Below the pieces are notes generated by a model, which was not told where the DNA came from, did not search any database, and worked only from the letters and a program-made list of their open reading frames with translations. 44,347 bases of DNA, from positions 1 to 44,347 of the forward strand of contig JAITNL010000123.1 of NCBI GenBank assembly GCA_031290495.1, given 5' to 3'. Of this stretch, positions 1-13,495 are shown piece by piece. The first letter of the stretch is position 1. The number at the start of each line of letters is the position of its first letter. The translations under genes were made by a program, and so were the position numbers. This stretch comes from Accumulibacter sp. (GTDB lineage Bacteria; Pseudomonadota; Gammaproteobacteria; Burkholderiales; Rhodocyclaceae).

Positions 1-91
1 GTACTGGGCGCGTGCGACGCGCCCCTATGGTCGCAATCCGATGATCGTTCATCAAAATTTGGGGTGTGACACACCGCAAGGATCGTCGGGT

Positions 92-125
92 TGCACCGCT
101 ACGCGGCTTATCCAACCTACGAAAC
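92..125. repeat. Dispersed repeat fragment (GCGGCTTATCCAACCTAC core)
   Basis: The core gcggcttatccaacctac at 104-121 recurs near 42390-42410; a related inverted form (aggttggataagc) is near 42257. Confidence 0.5.
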
Positions 126-336
126 CGGTGACGTGCAATGGGGGCTGACGTATTTTCATGGCGCTTGGAAAATGGCGAGTTGATTCCAAAAACGCAAAAT
201 CATGTGTTGATTCATTGTTTGTGACCAGAACAAAACACTGCAAGAATAGAGGTTGAAACCGGTAGGGGGAATCGTGCATTCCGATGTTGCCGATGGCTCG
301 ATATTACGTTGAAGATTCCGTTTGTCTGGGCGCTGA

Positions 337-2637
<2,301 letters not shown>

Positions 2638-2653
2638 TCATCGGGAGAAAATC

Positions 2654-2917
2654 ATGCAAATCGTCAAGAAAGGCGTGGCCGGCACCATGCAGTCGAGCGA
2701 CCTGATGGTCTTCGTCGAACCTGCCGACAGTCTGAAGGTTGAAATCGAATCGACCGTCATCAAGCAGTTCGGTCATCTGATTAAGGCCAAGGTCGATGAG
2801 GTGCTGGTCAAGAACGGCGTGAGCGCGGGCTTCATCCGCCTCACCGATCGCGGCGCGCTGGACTACGCCATCGAGGCGCGCATCGAAACCGCCTTGCAGC
2901 GCGCCAGCGTTGCCTGA
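2654..2917 (+). CDS. citD: Citrate lyase acyl carrier protein (gamma subunit)
   Basis: 87 aa, MQIVKKGVAGTMQSSDLMVFVEP... typical CitD; followed directly by citE and citF. Confidence 0.95.
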   Translation: MQIVKKGVAGTMQSSDLMVFVEPADSLKVEIESTVIKQFGHLIKAKVDEVLVKNGVSAGFIRLTDRGALDYAIEARIETALQRASVA

Positions 2918-2946
2918 GGAATTTCTAATTTGGAGGAGTCGTAGCC

Positions 2947-3861
2947 ATGGCAGATTCTCAACTGCGCCGGACCTTGCTTTTCGTTCCGGGCAACATGCCG
3001 TCCATGCTGCAAAACATACCGTTGTTCAAGTGCGATTCGGTGATCATCGACCTCGAGGACGGCGTCAATCATGCCGAGAAGGACGCGGCGCGCAATCTGG
3101 TTCGCCGTTTTCTGGAAAGCTGGAAGGAGCGCAACAAGGAAGTGCTGGTGCGCATCAACCCGCTGTATACAAAGTGGGGGCATGACGATTTGCGGGCGAT
3201 CCTGCCGCAAATGCCGGACGCCATCCGTTTCCCGATGTGCGAAACGCCCGAGTTGGCTCTGGAACTCGACGCCGAGTTGAGCAAGTATGAAAACGCGAAC
3301 GGTCTGAAAGCGGGCCATTTCGGTATTTTGCCGTCCATCGAAACAGTCAAAAGCGTGCTCAACGCCTACGCCATCGCGACGTCTACGAAACGCATTTTCG
3401 GCCTGGCGTTCGGCGCGGAGGATTACACCGCCAGCATGGGCATCGCCCGGACCAATTCCGGCGAGGACCTGGTTCATCCACGCATGATGGTGGTCATGGC
3501 GGCCAAGGCGGCCGGCCTGCAGGCCATCGATTCGATTTTCGCCGACGTCAACGACATGGACGCTTTGCGCGCTGAGACCGCGCTGGTGAAAAGGCTGGGT
3601 TACACCGGAAAATGCCTGGTCAATCCGCGTCAGATCGATGTCATTCATGAGGTATTCGCGCCGAAGCCGGAAGAAATCGATTACGCCCAGGAAGTGGTCG
3701 AAGCGATCAAACAGGCGCAGGAAATGGGCACCGGCGTCATTTCGCTGAGGGGCAAGATGGTTGACGCGCCGGTCGTCAAGCGCGCTCTCAGTACCTTGCG
3801 CATCGCCTTCGCGCAAGGCTTGGTCGATACCCCGGTCGATGAGGAGATTCTCAATGGCTAA
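2947..3861 (+). CDS. citE: Citrate lyase beta subunit (citryl-ACP lyase)
   Basis: RRTLLFVPGNMPSMLQNIPLFKCDSVIIDLEDGV motif; HpcH/HpaI/CitE family. Confidence 0.96.
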   Translation: MADSQLRRTLLFVPGNMPSMLQNIPLFKCDSVIIDLEDGVNHAEKDAARNLVRRFLESWKERNKEVLVRINPLYTKWGHDDLRAILPQMPDAIRFPMCETPELALELDAELSKYENANGLKAGHFGILPSIETVKSVLNAYAIATSTKRIFGLAFGAEDYTASMGIARTNSGEDLVHPRMMVVMAAKAAGLQAIDSIFADVNDMDALRAETALVKRLGYTGKCLVNPRQIDVIHEVFAPKPEEIDYAQEVVEAIKQAQEMGTGVISLRGKMVDAPVVKRALSTLRIAFAQGLVDTPVDEEILNG

Positions 3862-5401
3862 AAACAGTTTGGGACGCGAAATTCCCGAAGTCTTCAACGG
3901 CAAGCATTACCTGCCTTACAAGGATCCGCATTCCATCGTGCCGGAAACCTTCCATTTTCAGCGCGCCTCGCGCGTGCTCAAGCGCAATTACAGCGGCGCC
4001 AGCAAGGTGGTCGGCGGTTTGCGCGACGCGATCATTGCCTCCGGCTTGAAAAACGGCATGACCATTTCGACGCACCATCACCTGCGCAACGGCGACCGTC
4101 TGCTGAACGACGTGGTCAAGGAAATCGACGCGCTGGGAATCCGCGACATCAAAATCGCGTCGAGTTCGGTGCATATCGTGCATGCCGAGTTGATCCCCTA
4201 CATTCGCAAAGGCGTAATCACGGCGCTGGAATGTGGCGTCAATGGCCCAATCGGCGAACAGCTTTCCAAGGGTGAGCTGGAGTGCCCGATCGTCGTGCGT
4301 TCGCACGGTGGCCGCGCCCGTTCGGTGATTTCGGGTGAAGTGCCCATCGACGTGGCCTTCCTGGCGGCGCCGTACTGCGACGAATACGGCAACTTCAATG
4401 GTTTCTACGGCCCGTCCGCCTGCGGCAGCCTGGGGTATGCGCTGGTCGACGCGCAGTACGCGCGCAAGGTCGTCGCCGTGACCGACAATCTGGTGCCGTT
4501 CCCGGCGCTGCCGATCAGCGTCGCGCAAAACATCGTGGATATCGTGGCGACGGTCGCTTCGCTGGGCGATCCGAAAAAGATCGTCTCTTCGACGACCCAG
4601 CTGACCAAGGATCCAATGGGCCTGCAAATCGCCAAATATGCCGCGCTGGTCATCGATGCGTCGGGCTACCTGAAGAACGGATTTTCGTTCCAGACAGGAA
4701 CCGGCGGCATCTCGCTGGCCGTCGCCGGACACGTCCGCGACACGATGCGCGAGCGCAAGATCAAGGGCAGTTTCGGCTGCGGCGGGATTACCGGCTTTTT
4801 CGTCGATATGCTCGAAGAAGGGCTTTTTGAAGGCTTGTTCGACGTGCAGTGTTTCGACCTCAAGGCGGTCGAGTCGATCGGACGCAACCGCAAGCATCAG
4901 GAAATGTCGGCCGGTCTGTACGCCAATCCGTTCAACATGGGGGCGGTGGTCAACCGTCTGGACTGCGCGATTCTCAGCGCGACGGAAATCGACGTGAACT
5001 TCAACGTGAACGTCAACACCGAGTCCTCCGGCCTGCTGCTGCACAACACCGGCGGGCACTGCGACGTGGCCAACGGCGCCAAGGTGTCGATCATCGTCTG
5101 TCCGTCGATCCGTGGCCGTCTGCCGATGGTGCGCGACGAGGTGACGACGATCACCACGCCGGGAGAAACGGTCGGCGTGATTGTCACCGAACGCGGCATC
5201 GCTGTTAACGAGCATCTGCCGGAGCTTAAAGCGGAACTGATCCGCCGCCGCGCGCCGGTCAAGGACATCCATCAGTTACGCGACGAAATCTACGCGGTAA
5301 CTGGCGCTCCGAAGCCGGTGGAGTTCACCGACCAGGTGGTCGGGCTGATCGAATATCTGGACGGCACCATCATTGACACGGTCAGAACCGTTCGCGCTTG
5401 A
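3854..5401 (+). CDS. citF: Citrate lyase alpha subunit (citrate CoA-transferase)
   Basis: ATG at 3854 (overlaps citE by 8 bp); MAKNSLGREIPEVFNGKHYLPYKDPHSIVPETFHFQRASRVLK. Confidence 0.95.
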   Translation: MAKNSLGREIPEVFNGKHYLPYKDPHSIVPETFHFQRASRVLKRNYSGASKVVGGLRDAIIASGLKNGMTISTHHHLRNGDRLLNDVVKEIDALGIRDIKIASSSVHIVHAELIPYIRKGVITALECGVNGPIGEQLSKGELECPIVVRSHGGRARSVISGEVPIDVAFLAAPYCDEYGNFNGFYGPSACGSLGYALVDAQYARKVVAVTDNLVPFPALPISVAQNIVDIVATVASLGDPKKIVSSTTQLTKDPMGLQIAKYAALVIDASGYLKNGFSFQTGTGGISLAVAGHVRDTMRERKIKGSFGCGGITGFFVDMLEEGLFEGLFDVQCFDLKAVESIGRNRKHQEMSAGLYANPFNMGAVVNRLDCAILSATEIDVNFNVNVNTESSGLLLHNTGGHCDVANGAKVSIIVCPSIRGRLPMVRDEVTTITTPGETVGVIVTERGIAVNEHLPELKAELIRRRAPVKDIHQLRDEIYAVTGAPKPVEFTDQVVGLIEYLDGTIIDTVRTVRA

Positions 5402-5879
5402 AATCCTGGCGGCCAGGGATAGCCGGCAGGCGGCTCTGTTTCGAGCGTTGAACGCGGGGCATCCGGCAACGCTGTTCGTGTCGCTCAATATTCCGGGACG
5501 GGAGAAAACGCCTCCAGGCGCGGAGGCATTTTTTGGGTGGATGAGCGAACACGTCAAGGCGGAATTTCCGGCCGCGATACCGTTGGCGTCGTCATTCGAC
5601 GTTTTGGGGCATTACCTCATTCTTGGGCTGGAAGATGACTCACATTCGGTCAAGCGGCGGTGTATCGAACTCGAAACCGGACATCCGTCGTCACGACTCA
5701 TCGATCTGGACGTTTACACGCCCGACGGCGTGCAGGTCGACCGGGCCTTGCTCGGATTGGCGGCGCGATCCTGTCTGGTTTGCGACCAGCGGGCGGTCGA
5801 CTGCATCCGCACCCGGCGTCACGGCTTCGACGAAATCGTCGCCCAGGCCCATGAACTCCTCGCGCCGTTCCGAACTTGA
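5373..5879 (+). CDS. citX: Holo-ACP synthase CitX (apo-citrate lyase phosphoribosyl-dephospho-CoA transferase)
   Basis: TTG start overlapping citF; EILAARDSRQAALFRALNAGHPATLFVSLNIPG...DLDVYTPDG; between citF and citG. Confidence 0.88.
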   Translation: MTRSEPFALEILAARDSRQAALFRALNAGHPATLFVSLNIPGREKTPPGAEAFFGWMSEHVKAEFPAAIPLASSFDVLGHYLILGLEDDSHSVKRRCIELETGHPSSRLIDLDVYTPDGVQVDRALLGLAARSCLVCDQRAVDCIRTRRHGFDEIVAQAHELLAPFRT

Positions 5880-6678
5880 ACGGCTGGCCGCAGCGTTGGC
5901 GGCGGGGGCCATGCTGGAACTCAGGCTGACGCCCAAACCGGGTCTCGTCGATTTGCTCGACAACGGCTCACATCCCGATCTGTCGCTGCCCATCATGGAA
6001 CGATCGATCGGCATGGTCGCCGTTTACCTCGAAGAAATCGTGGCTTCGCTGTGCGCGGAGGAGCCGTTCGCCCGCCAGCAAGAAATCGCCCTCCAGACCG
6101 AACACCGGCTCGATGCGCAACTTGGAACGAACACGCACAAGGGTTACATTTTCCTGAGCGGCATGTTGCTGATTGCCCGACACCATGCCGGGACATCCGA
6201 CGAGGGCGCGCTGCGAAAATCGCTGTCCGCCATTTCGCGGGCGTTCTTCGACGCCGCGCAAAAACGGGATACCCACGGAGAACAGGCGCGCCGGCAGTTT
6301 CATACCGGCGGCATCGTGCGCGAAGCGCTCGACGCGTATCCGTCGCTGTTCGAGGACGCCCTGCCGGTTTTTCGCCAGGTAATGAAACAGCGCGCGTGCG
6401 TGAGCACGGCATCTTTCGCCATGATGGCGAGGCTGATGCAAACCATCGACGACACCACCACGCTGCATCGCGGCGGCATGGAAGGCCTGGAGCGGGTCCG
6501 CCGGGATGGCCGGGCGCTGGAGCGGATCATCGCCGAAGACGGAGACTGCGTGGCTTTTCTTGAACAGCTCAACCAGGATTACAAAGACCTCAAACTGACC
6601 ATCGGCGGCGTCGCCGACATGCTGGGCGTTGCTTTCGCCTGGCTGATTTTCGGCAGCGAGATGACACCGGACGAATGA
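5851..6678 (+). CDS. citG: Triphosphoribosyl-dephospho-CoA synthase
   Basis: ATG at 5851; LELRLTPKPGLVDLLDNGSHPDLSLPIMERSI...LGTNTHKGYIFLSGMLL typical CitG/MdcB motifs. Confidence 0.92.
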   Translation: MNSSRRSELERLAAALAAGAMLELRLTPKPGLVDLLDNGSHPDLSLPIMERSIGMVAVYLEEIVASLCAEEPFARQQEIALQTEHRLDAQLGTNTHKGYIFLSGMLLIARHHAGTSDEGALRKSLSAISRAFFDAAQKRDTHGEQARRQFHTGGIVREALDAYPSLFEDALPVFRQVMKQRACVSTASFAMMARLMQTIDDTTTLHRGGMEGLERVRRDGRALERIIAEDGDCVAFLEQLNQDYKDLKLTIGGVADMLGVAFAWLIFGSEMTPDE

Positions 6679-6821
6679 AACAAATCATTACAATTTCAGC
6701 GGGGGGCAAAAAGCATCGGTTGCAACTTGGGTACAGAATAGATACATCGCGTCGCGGCATGGTTTTTTTCGTACCGGTTATCGACGCCGGGGCAAGGCAC
6801 ACAACAGAAAATAATGGAGCG

Positions 6822-7133
6822 ATGAATTTCAGCAAACGAATGATCGGTGGCTTCGCCATCGCGCTTCTTTTCATAACCTCCATACCCGTGGCCGAGGCTG
6901 GTCCGTGGGGACATGGTGTTTCCGAAAACGAACAAAACCGGCAGGGCGACTATCGGCCAGCGCGGCGGGGTTCTGGCGCTGGCGACGGACAATGGCCGTA
7001 TTACCAGCGGCGGGATGGAGAAAGAGACGCGCGGCAGCAAAGGCCGCAGCGCTTGTCGCCTGAGGAACGCTCCCAACTGCGCCGCGACATCAAGGATGCC
7101 GGTCGGAAAATTTACCCTGGGCACCGCCACTGA
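6822..7133 (+). CDS. Small secreted, Arg/Gln-rich protein of unknown function
   Basis: MNFSKRMIGGFAIALLFITSIPVAEAGPWGHG signal peptide-like N-terminus; low-complexity charged C-terminus with LSPEERSQLRRDIKDAGRKIYP. Confidence 0.7.
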   Translation: MNFSKRMIGGFAIALLFITSIPVAEAGPWGHGVSENEQNRQGDYRPARRGSGAGDGQWPYYQRRDGERDARQQRPQRLSPEERSQLRRDIKDAGRKIYPGHRH

Positions 7134-7267
7134 ACAGCCGCGCCGGAATACCGGTAAAAAAGCACCGCGCTTCGGTTAAGCGCTGCCCGCCAAAAGGCGA
7201 TGGCACTGACCAGCATTGGCGCGAATTTGACCGCGGTTATACGTTCCATCGACAGCGCGCCGCCGCG

Positions 7268-8083
7268 CTACGCAACCGCTCTCGATCTTTTGAACTTCGG
7301 TCTTGGCGGCGGTTCCAGCAGCTTGATGACGGTCAGCGACACGTTGTCGCCACTGCCGTTGGCGCGTTCCCGCGCCTGATTGATCAGCAGATCTGACGCC
7401 TGACGGGCGGAATGGGCGGCGATGACGGCACCGAGTTCGGCATCGTTGAAATGTCCCCACAAACCGTCGGAACAGAGCATGAAAGCGTCACCCGGCTGCA
7501 GATCGTCGCTTTCGCCGTAGTCGATTTCCGGCGGCGCCTTGCTCCCCAGCGTTGAGAGCAGAACATTGCGGTAGGGATGCAGCAGCGCCTGTTCGTGGGT
7601 AATCCGGCCCTTGGTCACCAGTTCCTCGACATAGGAATGGTCGGTGGTGCGGAACAACAGGCGCTCGCCCCGAAAACTGTACAGGCGGCTATCCCCGCAG
7701 TGCGCCCAACTGACTTTCTCCGGTTGCAGCAACAACATGACCGCCGTGCTGTGCGGATCTTTTTCGTTGATGAAACGCGACCCTTTGATCAGTACGTTGG
7801 CTTCATTGAAACTCGTTTCGAGCAATTCCCTGGCCGATTCCTCGCGCGCCGAGAAGCGCGCCAGGTTCGCCGTCGCCGTATAAAGCACTTGCTGCGCGGC
7901 CAACGCGCCTCCGGCATGTCCGCCCATGCCGTCGGCCACCACGGCCAGCACCACGCCGCCGCCTTTCGGGTGCGGCAGCAACGCGGCGCGATCCTGTTGT
8001 TCCTTGCGATCCCCTTGATGCTGGGCGACGCAGGCATCGATCGTCACGAGTGTTTTTGAGCGATTGGCAAATCGTGAATACAT
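7268..8083 (-). CDS. PP2C-family serine/threonine protein phosphatase
   Basis: VVADGMGGHAGGALA, HCGDSRLYSFRG, LCSDGLWGHF, SGDNVSLTVIKL motifs. Confidence 0.92.
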   Translation of the reverse strand: MYSRFANRSKTLVTIDACVAQHQGDRKEQQDRAALLPHPKGGGVVLAVVADGMGGHAGGALAAQQVLYTATANLARFSAREESARELLETSFNEANVLIKGSRFINEKDPHSTAVMLLLQPEKVSWAHCGDSRLYSFRGERLLFRTTDHSYVEELVTKGRITHEQALLHPYRNVLLSTLGSKAPPEIDYGESDDLQPGDAFMLCSDGLWGHFNDAELGAVIAAHSARQASDLLINQARERANGSGDNVSLTVIKLLEPPPRPKFKRSRAVA

Positions 8084-8228
8084 AATCCCGTTTATTATTC
8101 GCTGGCGATACGAAGACCTGTCACCGGCGGCAAGTATAGCAAAATCAACGGGGTAGTCACCAGGAAGCGGAAACGGAATGAGCGCCTGTTATTATTGACC
8201 CGGCGCTTTTTCAGGGGGAAAAACCATC

Positions 8229-8780
8229 ATGGGCAACCGTCTCGGCAAAATCGTCACCCGTACCGGCGACGCGGGCACTACCGGACTCGGCGACGGTACG
8301 CGGGTGGGCAAGGACTGCCCGCGTATCGACTGCATCGGCGAAATCGACGAACTCAATTCCAGCCTTGGCGTCCTGCTCGCCGAAACCTTGCCGGAAACCG
8401 TTCGCGCCGCGCTGCTGCGCATCCAGAACGATCTCTTCGATCTCGGCGGCGAAATATGTATTCCCGGTTCCGCGATCATCGGTGAAGCGCACGTCTCCCG
8501 CATCGAGGCGTTGGCCGCCGAACTCAACGACGAACTTACCCCGCTGAAGAATTTCATCCTGCCAGGCGGCGCCCGTTCGGCCGCGTTGGCGCATCTTTCG
8601 CGCGCGGTGTGCCGGCGCGTCGAACGCCGGATCGCGCAGTTGGGCAACAGCGAGACAGTCTCCGGGTTCACCCGTCAATACATCAATCGCTTGTCCGATC
8701 TGCTGTTCATTCTCGGACGCGCGCTCAACAGGCTGGAAGGATTGGGCGATGTGCTCTGGACCCAGGTCAAGGAACGTTGA
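8229..8780 (+). CDS. Cob(I)yrinic acid a,c-diamide adenosyltransferase, PduO type
   Basis: MGNRLGKIVTRTGDAGTTGLGDGTRVGKD...LPGGARSAALAHLSRAVCRRVERR. Confidence 0.93.
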   Translation: MGNRLGKIVTRTGDAGTTGLGDGTRVGKDCPRIDCIGEIDELNSSLGVLLAETLPETVRAALLRIQNDLFDLGGEICIPGSAIIGEAHVSRIEALAAELNDELTPLKNFILPGGARSAALAHLSRAVCRRVERRIAQLGNSETVSGFTRQYINRLSDLLFILGRALNRLEGLGDVLWTQVKER

Positions 8781-8850
8781 ACGCGCGGACGGCCAAAGAG
8801 GAAACCGGAAAACTACCGACCTGCCGGAACCGGATGAACTGGATTATTTA

Positions 8851-9459
8851 TCAATCTTGCGGCGCGGTTTCCGCGAAAGCCGGGCGCTTCATCAGTTTGT
8901 TGTGCAGTTGTCCGAGTCTGGGGTGCTTGACGCGCCAATCGATTTCGGAAAAACGGAACGCCAGATAGCCGAGCGCGCAGCCGACGGAGATGTCGGCCAG
9001 AGTGAAATGGGTGCCGATGCACCACGGATTTTCACCGAGTTGGTTGGCCATATAGTCCAGGCCACGGATGATCTTGTCGTGTTGACGGGCGATCCATTCG
9101 GCGCTTTGCTGCGCCTCGGGACGCTTTCTTTCGAGAAACACCAGCGCCGCCGCGTCGCAGACGCCGTCGGCCAGCGCTTCCCAACGCTTGACCTCGGTAC
9201 GTTCCCGGTTCGGCCCCGGCATCAGCTTGTTGTTCGGCGCCACGTTGTCGAGATACTCGCTGATCACCCGTGAATCGAAGAGCACGATATCGTCGTCGAG
9301 CGCGAGAACCGGGATTTGGCCCAGCGGATTGAGGTTGGCAATCTTCGATTCCGGCGACCATGGCGAATCGATCTCGAATCCATATTCGATCTTTTTTTCC
9401 GCTAATACGACCCGCACTTTGCGGACAAACGGGCTGGTGGGCGATCCGATGAGCTTCAT
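8851..9459 (-). CDS. Glutathione S-transferase
   Basis: MKLIGSPTSPFVRKVRVVLAEKKIEYGFE... thioredoxin-fold N-terminus, GST C-domain TLADISVGCALGYL. Confidence 0.92.
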   Translation of the reverse strand: MKLIGSPTSPFVRKVRVVLAEKKIEYGFEIDSPWSPESKIANLNPLGQIPVLALDDDIVLFDSRVISEYLDNVAPNNKLMPGPNRERTEVKRWEALADGVCDAAALVFLERKRPEAQQSAEWIARQHDKIIRGLDYMANQLGENPWCIGTHFTLADISVGCALGYLAFRFSEIDWRVKHPRLGQLHNKLMKRPAFAETAPQD

Positions 9460-9551
9460 GGCTTCCTGCGCTTGGAACTGAAAAGTCGACGGGGCGGATT
9501 ATATACCAATGCCGAAAACTGAATTAGCTGGAGATTTTTCCGGACGGGTAA

Positions 9552-10958
<1,407 letters not shown>

Positions 10959-10973
10959 AGGAGAAGAAACGCC

Positions 10974-11294
10974 ATGTCGCAATTTGCGGAAAACCTGAAA
11001 AAACTCCCCGGAATTTCTCATCTGGCGGCGATCCGGCTGCTCGATGCCGAAGGCAATGAAGTCGCCGTGATCGAAAACAAGACCGGCAGCCAAGGCTCAG
11101 TCGCCGTATACAACCACCTGGCCCAGACCTACGGCGCGATCACCCCGGACGCCGCCAGGAAGGGGTTGGAGCTTTACGCCGAGCACACCGAAGACGCGCG
11201 GCAGCACCCCGGCAAACATCCGAACATCGACCGGCTGACGGCCTTGATCGAGGAAAAGAGAACACTGCGCATCAAGCACGTCTTCGCCGTTTGA
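10974..11294 (+). CDS. DUF2322 family protein
   Basis: MSQFAENLKKLPGISHLAAIRLLDAEGNEVAVIENKTGSQGSVAVYNHL; recognised family of unknown function. Confidence 0.8.
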   Translation: MSQFAENLKKLPGISHLAAIRLLDAEGNEVAVIENKTGSQGSVAVYNHLAQTYGAITPDAARKGLELYAEHTEDARQHPGKHPNIDRLTALIEEKRTLRIKHVFAV

Positions 11295-11697
11295 TTATCC
11301 TTTGGCGAAGTTCCGTGAATCGGAAAGCCAGTGGATTTTTGGTTAAATGGACGGATGAAACAACTGTCACTGCTCGACGCTCAGGAAACTATAAAAAACC
11401 GCCCCTGCAAAATTCAAATCAGTTAATTTGTCGAATAAAGATTAGCGTACACAAATCAGCCACTGTGAACAGACCGCCATCAATTTGTTGATCGTAAACG
11501 ACTATTTGCAACAGCCAACGACAATGGCGTTCATGCGATTACCCTGAAAGAAACGCGCGGGGCTGGAGCATCGAATTTTGGTCATCTTCGGAACAGTCGC
11601 CAGATACTTCGGAATGCAGACGGCGGTCTTGGGTTTTCGGGACGGCCTTTATTTTCACCACGGGTTTGTGAATATACGCCGCGCCTGGATCAGCGGG

Positions 11698-13476
11698 TTA
11701 TATATCGCAACAGCCTCTCTTGCGCAAAAACTCCTCGATTATTTCCGCCAAAGCGATACTGTCACCGCTTGACAGTTTATAGTTTCGCATTTCAGGTTCG
11801 CTGATATTGCGTGTAAAATCGGCAACCTCAAAGCGCATACCGAAGCCTGGGAACGGCGCTGAGACAATTTCGTTGAGTTCAGGGTTTTCGTAGCAAACCT
11901 CAAAACCACCAATCAGCCACCACGGCGATTTAATCAGGATATAGCCTTTGGTTCCTGAAACAAGAAGCTGCCCCTCGCTCTTGACGCCGATTCCGGTTTT
12001 GGCGGCGGCCATCGCGTCCTTGTATTTGAAATACGCTTTTGCGTATATATCCACGCCATTATCGTCGTTAAAATATTTGAATTCAAGATTATTATAATCG
12101 CTCCCCAGCAATTTTATTATCGGCAGCAGTGGATAACTGGCAAGCTCCGTAAAACTCCCGCCGACGGATTGGTCATACTCGCGAACGTTTTCGCCGTGCG
12201 GCACAATTTTCGTGAATGCCGCTTCAACGTCGTACACCTTGCCTATCTTGCCGCTTTTTACACTCGCGACAAGGTTCAGAAATCCTGGAGCGTATGCCGT
12301 TTTTATCGCTTCCATCAGCACCAGTTTCCGCTTGTTGGCCAAATCGAATAATTCCACCGCCTCGTCTTTTTTAAGCACAAAAGGTTTCTCGCACAGAACG
12401 TGTTTGTACGCCGACAATGCCTGTTTGGTATATTCGTAATGCGTATTGTGCGGCGTAGCGATGTAGACGGCATCGACTTCATCGAGAAACCGTTCATATT
12501 CAGCGCTGTATGAATCGAGTCCATATTTGCGCGCGAAAGAATCCGCGCTTGCGCCGTGCGGATTATAGACCGCGGTCGCATTCACACCGCTGACAAATTT
12601 CAACTCGTCGAAAGTACGCGCCGCAATACGCCCTGAACCTACAATTCCCAATTTAACCACATCATGGCGCGCAAGCCGCAATTTGGAACTTGAAATGCGT
12701 TTGGTGCGTTCCAGATAAACGACTTCGCAGTATTCTTTCAGATAGTCGAACTTGCCTTTCCAATCTGAACCTATGGCAAAAATACTTACGCCATATTTTT
12801 GAATATCCGCTATCTTTTGCCCGTCCTGTTCCTCAACAACCACTTCATCAGCAATGCCAAGAATTCTGACGTTGTCGATACGTTTCATCAGCTGGTCAAC
12901 GACATTCAATTTCCCGCGCTGAATATCGAATTGTTCGGTTGTAACGCCCACAATCAAATAGTCGCCGAGGGCTTTTGCCCTTTCAAGCAATTTTTTGTGA
13001 CCATCGTGGAGTAAATCGAATGTGCCGTAGGTGATTACTTTTTTTTTGGCTTTATTACTTTCCAAAACCGACCGCAACTGTGTTGAAGACACTTTTTCAG
13101 TGTATGGAAAGAATACAAGCTCGGCGCCGAGTTTGTTGAGTTCAGGTTCTTCCCAAGCCCACCCGTCTGCTTGATGGTCATCGCCCGTAAACATGGCGTC
13201 GAAATGGTACTTGCGCCACGCGTTGACCTTGTTGAGCAAATCAATCGTGGTTACATCGACTTCATCGACATACTTGCAGGAACGGACGATTTCAAGACGG
13301 TCTGCAAGCGAAATAATCGGTGCTCTTTTTTTATTTTTGACGATGCAATCATCTGAAAGCACTCCGACAACAAGATGCCCGCAACATTCTTTCGCGCGGC
13401 GAAGCAAATTGAGATGGCCGACATGGAACATATCGAACGAACCGGATACATAGCCGATCGGGTAATACGTTGTCAT
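11698..13476 (-). CDS. Tandem cytidylyltransferase-like domains fused to Gfo/Idh/MocA-type oxidoreductase
   Basis: Two nucleotidyltransferase motifs (GSFDMFHVGHLNLL and GTFDLLHDGHKKLL; TEKVSSTQL and TKRISSSKL), then KLGIVGSGRIAARTF...YIATPHNTHYEYTKQAL...VLCEKPF. ATG at 13476 preceded by AGGAGGTTCC. Confidence 0.88.
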   Translation of the reverse strand: MTTYYPIGYVSGSFDMFHVGHLNLLRRAKECCGHLVVGVLSDDCIVKNKKRAPIISLADRLEIVRSCKYVDEVDVTTIDLLNKVNAWRKYHFDAMFTGDDHQADGWAWEEPELNKLGAELVFFPYTEKVSSTQLRSVLESNKAKKKVITYGTFDLLHDGHKKLLERAKALGDYLIVGVTTEQFDIQRGKLNVVDQLMKRIDNVRILGIADEVVVEEQDGQKIADIQKYGVSIFAIGSDWKGKFDYLKEYCEVVYLERTKRISSSKLRLARHDVVKLGIVGSGRIAARTFDELKFVSGVNATAVYNPHGASADSFARKYGLDSYSAEYERFLDEVDAVYIATPHNTHYEYTKQALSAYKHVLCEKPFVLKKDEAVELFDLANKRKLVLMEAIKTAYAPGFLNLVASVKSGKIGKVYDVEAAFTKIVPHGENVREYDQSVGGSFTELASYPLLPIIKLLGSDYNNLEFKYFNDDNGVDIYAKAYFKYKDAMAAAKTGIGVKSEGQLLVSGTKGYILIKSPWWLIGGFEVCYENPELNEIVSAPFPGFGMRFEVADFTRNISEPEMRNYKLSSGDSIALAEIIEEFLRKRGCCDI

Positions 13477-13495
13477 GCCTGGAACCTCCTGTAAT

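Noticed and set aside
3851-5272. Long antisense ORF (473 aa) opposite citF
   Set aside because: Shadow ORF of a well-recognised gene; no family-like motifs.
11291-11491. 66-aa plus-strand ORF at the left block junction
   Set aside because: No start context or recognisable family; likely non-coding.
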